Source: Pseudomonadota bacterium | GTDB lineage: Bacteria; Pseudomonadota; Gammaproteobacteria; Tethybacterales; Persebacteraceae | Reading direction: 5' to 3' | DNA: 39,000 bases | NCBI GenBank assembly: GCA_022600535.1 | Contig: JAHZKE010000043.1 | Location: 1 to 39,000, forward strand | Part shown: one piece after another, positions 36,045 through 39,000 of the stretch | How positions within the stretch are numbered: position 1 is the stretch's first letter | How the letters are laid out: each line of letters begins with the position of its first letter | Notes under the pieces: generated by a model | Told to the model about the DNA's origin: nothing | Databases searched by the model: none | The model's input: the letters and a program-made list of their open reading frames with translations, nothing else | Position numbers and translations under genes: made by a program

Positions 36045-36910
36045 GCGGGTTCAGTTTCTAAAAGTAAATTTTGCCGCACTGCTGCGGTTACTTTTTTGAA
36101 AGCAATGCCTTCTATCTGCCGCACCCGTTCAATAGAAATCCCATGTTTTTTCGCCAACTCTTGTAATGTGCTGGGAGGGTCTTGCAAGCGGCGGGCAGAT
36201 AAAACATCACGCTCACGCGCGTTAATGCTACCGAATGCCTGCGTTAATGCTTGCCGTTTGGATTTTTCTTCTAACGCGTCTTCCACCCCCAAAACACCTG
36301 ATTCATCTTTAAGGTGAGTATCCGCACCAGGATGTTCGTCATCATCGGTCTCCGACATCACCACCATATCGGTGTTGTGCAACCGCTGGCGCATTTCTAC
36401 CACCTCCTCGGCACTCACATTGAGTTCTTTCGCCAGTGCAGCATTATCGGCTGCTGCGCCGGTGTTTTTTTTCAACAACCGCCCTTTATGAAAAAATAAT
36501 TTACGTTGCGCTTTGGTGGTGGCAATTTTAACAAGCCGCCAGTTACGAACAATAAATTCTTGCATTTCTGCTTTAATCCAATACGTTGCAAATGTTGCTA
36601 AGCGCGCTCCGCGTTGCGGGTCAAATTTACGCACTGCTTTTAATAACCCCAAATTTCCTTCTTGGATTAAATCACTTTGGTTCAAGCCGTAACCGCTATA
36701 GCTACGCGACACACTCACGACCAAACGTAAATTTGCCAGCACTAACTGACGTGCCGCTTCGGTATCATTTTCTTCTTGCAGGCACAATGCTAATCGCTGT
36801 TCTTCCGCTTCCGATAAAATCGGAAAGGCGTTAACGGCGCTAATATAAGCACTCAAGCGGTCGCTAATAGACGGCAGTGTTGCCATGGTGGATGTTGTTA
36901 ATACTGTCAT
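36041..36910 (-). CDS. rpoH: RNA polymerase sigma-32 factor
   Basis: LVLANLRLVVSVSRSYSGYGLNQSDLIQEGNLGLLKAVRKFDPQRGARLATFATYWIKAEMQEFIVRNWRLVKIATTKAQRKLFF; region 4 LQELAKKHGISIERVRQIEGIAFKKV. Start at ATG 36908-36910. Confidence 0.95.
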   Translation of the reverse strand: MTVLTTSTMATLPSISDRLSAYISAVNAFPILSEAEEQRLALCLQEENDTEAARQLVLANLRLVVSVSRSYSGYGLNQSDLIQEGNLGLLKAVRKFDPQRGARLATFATYWIKAEMQEFIVRNWRLVKIATTKAQRKLFFHKGRLLKKNTGAAADNAALAKELNVSAEEVVEMRQRLHNTDMVVMSETDDDEHPGADTHLKDESGVLGVEDALEEKSKRQALTQAFGSINARERDVLSARRLQDPPSTLQELAKKHGISIERVRQIEGIAFKKVTAAVRQNLLLETEPA

Positions 36911-36924
36911 TGGGTTCCCTGTAA

Positions 36925-36951
36925 TTAGCACTCTATACGATAGAGTGCTAA
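36925..36951. promoter_or_regulatory. CIRCE operator (HrcA binding site) upstream of rpoH
   Basis: TTAGCACTC-tatacgata-GAGTGCTAA: exact match to the CIRCE consensus TTAGCACTC-N9-GAGTGCTAA. Confidence 0.95.
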
Positions 36952-36952
36952 A

Positions 36953-36981
36953 ATTATAACAATTTTGCATTATAAATGCAA
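36953..36981 (-). promoter_or_regulatory. Sigma70-like promoter for rpoH: TTGCAT-N17-TATAAT
   Basis: On the minus strand -35 TTGCAT (36976-36981), 17-nt spacer, -10 TATAAT (36953-36958), directly abutting CIRCE. Confidence 0.8.
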
Positions 36982-37048
36982 ATCTTGTGTGCACTGCATA
37001 TAAATTACACGTTTTTAACTTGTCATTCGTGTTAAAATGCGTTTTTTG

Positions 37049-37124
37049 GGGTCGTTAGCTCAGTTGGTAGAGCAGCGGACTTTTAATCCGTTGGTCCAGG
37101 GTTCGAGCCCCTGACGGCCTACCA
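37049..37124 (+). tRNA. tRNA-Lys (anticodon TTT), CCA encoded
   Basis: GGGTCGT/ACGGCCT acceptor, GCTCAGTTGGTAGAGC D-arm, CTTTTAA anticodon loop, CAGGGTTCGAGCCCCTG T-arm, ACCA end; 76 nt. Confidence 0.96.
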
Positions 37125-37138
37125 CCTATAAATAAATC

Positions 37139-37576
37139 ATGTTACCGGAAGATATTTTTAATGCTGCCGCCGATACTGCTTCTGAAGTAGAATATAGTGG
37201 TGCACTGACGCCCGCTTCGGCACATACCTTACAAAATGCCGGTGCTGCGGTTATTGTAGATGTACGCACTACTCCCGAACTCGCCTATGTCGGACGCGTT
37301 CCCGATTCGATAGAAATAGAATGGTTGATGTTTCCGGATATGCAAATTAATCCGCAATTTTTAGCACAATTACAACAACACATCAAGCCCGAAACCCCGG
37401 TATTATTTATTTGCCGCAGTGGCGCCCGTTCTCATTATGCGGCGACTGCCGCCGCCGGTATCGGCTATCGCGCCTATAATGTACTAGAAGGGTTTGAAGG
37501 CGATTTAGACGATAAGCAGCAACGCAATACCGTCAATGGTTGGCGGATGCGCGGATTGCCGTGGCAACAATCTTAA
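37139..37576 (+). CDS. Rhodanese-like domain protein
   Basis: AAVIVDVRTTPELAYVGRVPDSIEIEW, PVLFICRSGARSHYAATAAAGIGYRAYNVLEGFEGDLD (CRSGARS active loop). Confidence 0.9.
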   Translation: MLPEDIFNAAADTASEVEYSGALTPASAHTLQNAGAAVIVDVRTTPELAYVGRVPDSIEIEWLMFPDMQINPQFLAQLQQHIKPETPVLFICRSGARSHYAATAAAGIGYRAYNVLEGFEGDLDDKQQRNTVNGWRMRGLPWQQS

Positions 37577-38892
37577 CGACTGCCACCGCCGCGACTGCCC
37601 ACCGGCGACAAGCACTGGCAAAAAAAATAAAAAATGGTATTGTCGTTATCACTGCCACTGCCGAAGCAGTACGCAGTCGCGATACTTTCTATGCTCCTTA
37701 TCGGCACAATAGTTATTTATATTATTTAAGCGGTTGCATTGAACCGCACACGGCGTTAATTCTCACTGCCGATAATGGCGAACTCACTAATGAGTATTTT
37801 CTCTGTCGCGCTCCCGATGCCCACGCTGCCCGCTGGGAAGGCAAACGCTTGCACGCGAAAACCGCTAAACGTCAGCTGGCAATTGCCGACACCGCTGATA
37901 TTGAACGCCTCCCCCCGTTTCTTGCCGAACACGCCGCGCGTTACGAAACCCTGTTTTATATCCCGGGGAGCGATACGGCTCTGGACAACACAATTATCGG
38001 CGGCATGCAACAGCGCCGCGCCAATAACCGCAGGGGCGCACGCTTTCCGCATACCTTAGTTGATGTCAGCACGTTGTTAGATGAAATGCGGCTGATTAAA
38101 GACGAATACGAAATAACCCAAATGCGCCATGCCGCTGCCTTATCTGCCGCCGGTGCAATGGCGGCAATGCAAGCTGCCGCTGCCGGGGCGCGTTACGAAC
38201 ACGAAATAGAAGCCGCGATTATCCACCGCTATCGCAGCGGCGGCGGCGAACATGCCTTTGCCCCGATTGTTGCCGCCGGAAAAAATGCCTGCGTATTACA
38301 TTATCGCCACAACAACGCCCGCATTAAAGCAGAACAAGGGGTTTTAGTGGATACCGGTTGCGAATTTGCCGGCTATGCTGGTGATATTACCCGTTGCTTT
38401 CCGCAAAATGGAGTTTGGCAGGGCGGTTTTCGCGAGGTTTATGCGGTGGTATTGGCGGCACAAAAAAGTGCGTTGCGCGCTGCCGTTGCCGGCGTTTCAT
38501 TAGAAAAATTAGAAACCATCGCGACTAAAAAATTGGTCGCAGGATTACGCGCGTTAAAACTATGCCGCGGCAGTGCGGATACTATTTTACGCAAACAATC
38601 GTATCGGCGTTTTTATATGCACTCCCTCGGGCATTGGCTCGGTATGGATGTGCACGATGTCGGCAGTGTTCGCGAAGCAAACGGGAACTCCCGTTGTTTG
38701 CGTCCGGGAATGGTGCTGACCATAGAACCCGGTTTGTATATTCCCGATGAAGACGATATTCCCCCGGCACTGCGCGGGATTGGCATTCGCATTGAAGATG
38801 ATGTTCTCATTACTCGCCAAGGGCAAGAAGTACTCACCGCCAGCGCCCCCAAATTACCGCAGGAAATTCGCGCATGGATGCGCGGCAACTAA
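37540..38892 (+). CDS. pepP: Xaa-Pro aminopeptidase (M24 family with AMP_N domain)
   Basis: APYRHNSYLYYLSGCIEPHTALIL, GGEHAFAPIVAAGKNACVLHYRHN, VLVDTGCEFAGYAGDITRCFP, HSLGHWLGMDVHDVG, LRPGMVLTIEPGLYIP. Confidence 0.94.
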   Translation: MADARIAVATILTTATAATAHRRQALAKKIKNGIVVITATAEAVRSRDTFYAPYRHNSYLYYLSGCIEPHTALILTADNGELTNEYFLCRAPDAHAARWEGKRLHAKTAKRQLAIADTADIERLPPFLAEHAARYETLFYIPGSDTALDNTIIGGMQQRRANNRRGARFPHTLVDVSTLLDEMRLIKDEYEITQMRHAAALSAAGAMAAMQAAAAGARYEHEIEAAIIHRYRSGGGEHAFAPIVAAGKNACVLHYRHNNARIKAEQGVLVDTGCEFAGYAGDITRCFPQNGVWQGGFREVYAVVLAAQKSALRAAVAGVSLEKLETIATKKLVAGLRALKLCRGSADTILRKQSYRRFYMHSLGHWLGMDVHDVGSVREANGNSRCLRPGMVLTIEPGLYIPDEDDIPPALRGIGIRIEDDVLITRQGQEVLTASAPKLPQEIRAWMRGN

Positions 38893-39000
38893 AACAACAC
38901 TGCGATATTGGTATCATCGGCGGTAGTTTAGCGGGGTTGGCATTTGCTCGCTTACTGCAAGCGCAACTGCCCCAATGCACCATTAGCGTGTTAGATGATA
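38874..39000 (+). CDS. Start of a UbiH/VisC-like FAD-dependent monooxygenase (truncated by window end)
   Basis: ATG at 38874 overlapping the pepP end: MDARQLKQHCDIGIIGGSLAGLAFARLLQAQLPQCTISVLDD, a GxGxxG-like FAD motif; pepP-ubiH order is common. Confidence 0.75.
   Translation, partial: MDARQLKQHCDIGIIGGSLAGLAFARLLQAQLPQCTISVLDD

Noticed and set aside
1-39000. CRISPR array, prophage, transposase or integrase
   Set aside because: No regularly spaced repeats with unique spacers, and no recognisable phage, IS or integrase genes in the ORFs.

Overview
A 39 kb proteobacterial-type chromosomal segment. Housekeeping genes: argS (partial), SPOR-domain gene, dut, hisG-hisD, pgi, sdaA, lysS, rpoH-gpmA, pepP and the start of a ubiH/visC-like gene. 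RNA genes: tRNA-Ser(GGA) and tRNA-Lys(TTT). Accessory blocks: (1) an AT-rich type I restriction-modification island (~4.6-13.3 kb) next to tRNA-Ser, with a one-TRD half HsdS, HsdM, a full HsdS, a DUF4917/SIR2-like protein translationally coupled to HsdS, HsdR and a YgjP-like metallopeptidase; (2) a TRAP transporter operon; (3) a seven-gene, mostly overlapping lipid-modification operon (FAD oxidoreductase, DUF1365, Cfa-like methyltransferase, chalcone-isomerase-like, MFS, DUF3833, SDR) preceded by an unlisted coupled 43-aa small ORF; (4) a two-gene module coding for a RecQ-like helicase fused to a C-terminal phosphoribosyltransferase-like domain and a divergent DprA/Smf-like protein, joined by a TAATG stop/start. 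The last is the best candidate for an under-described conflict/defence system. A perfect CIRCE operator sits just downstream of a strong sigma70-like promoter for rpoH, suggesting HrcA control of sigma-32. All functional calls come from reading motifs by eye; no database search was run.
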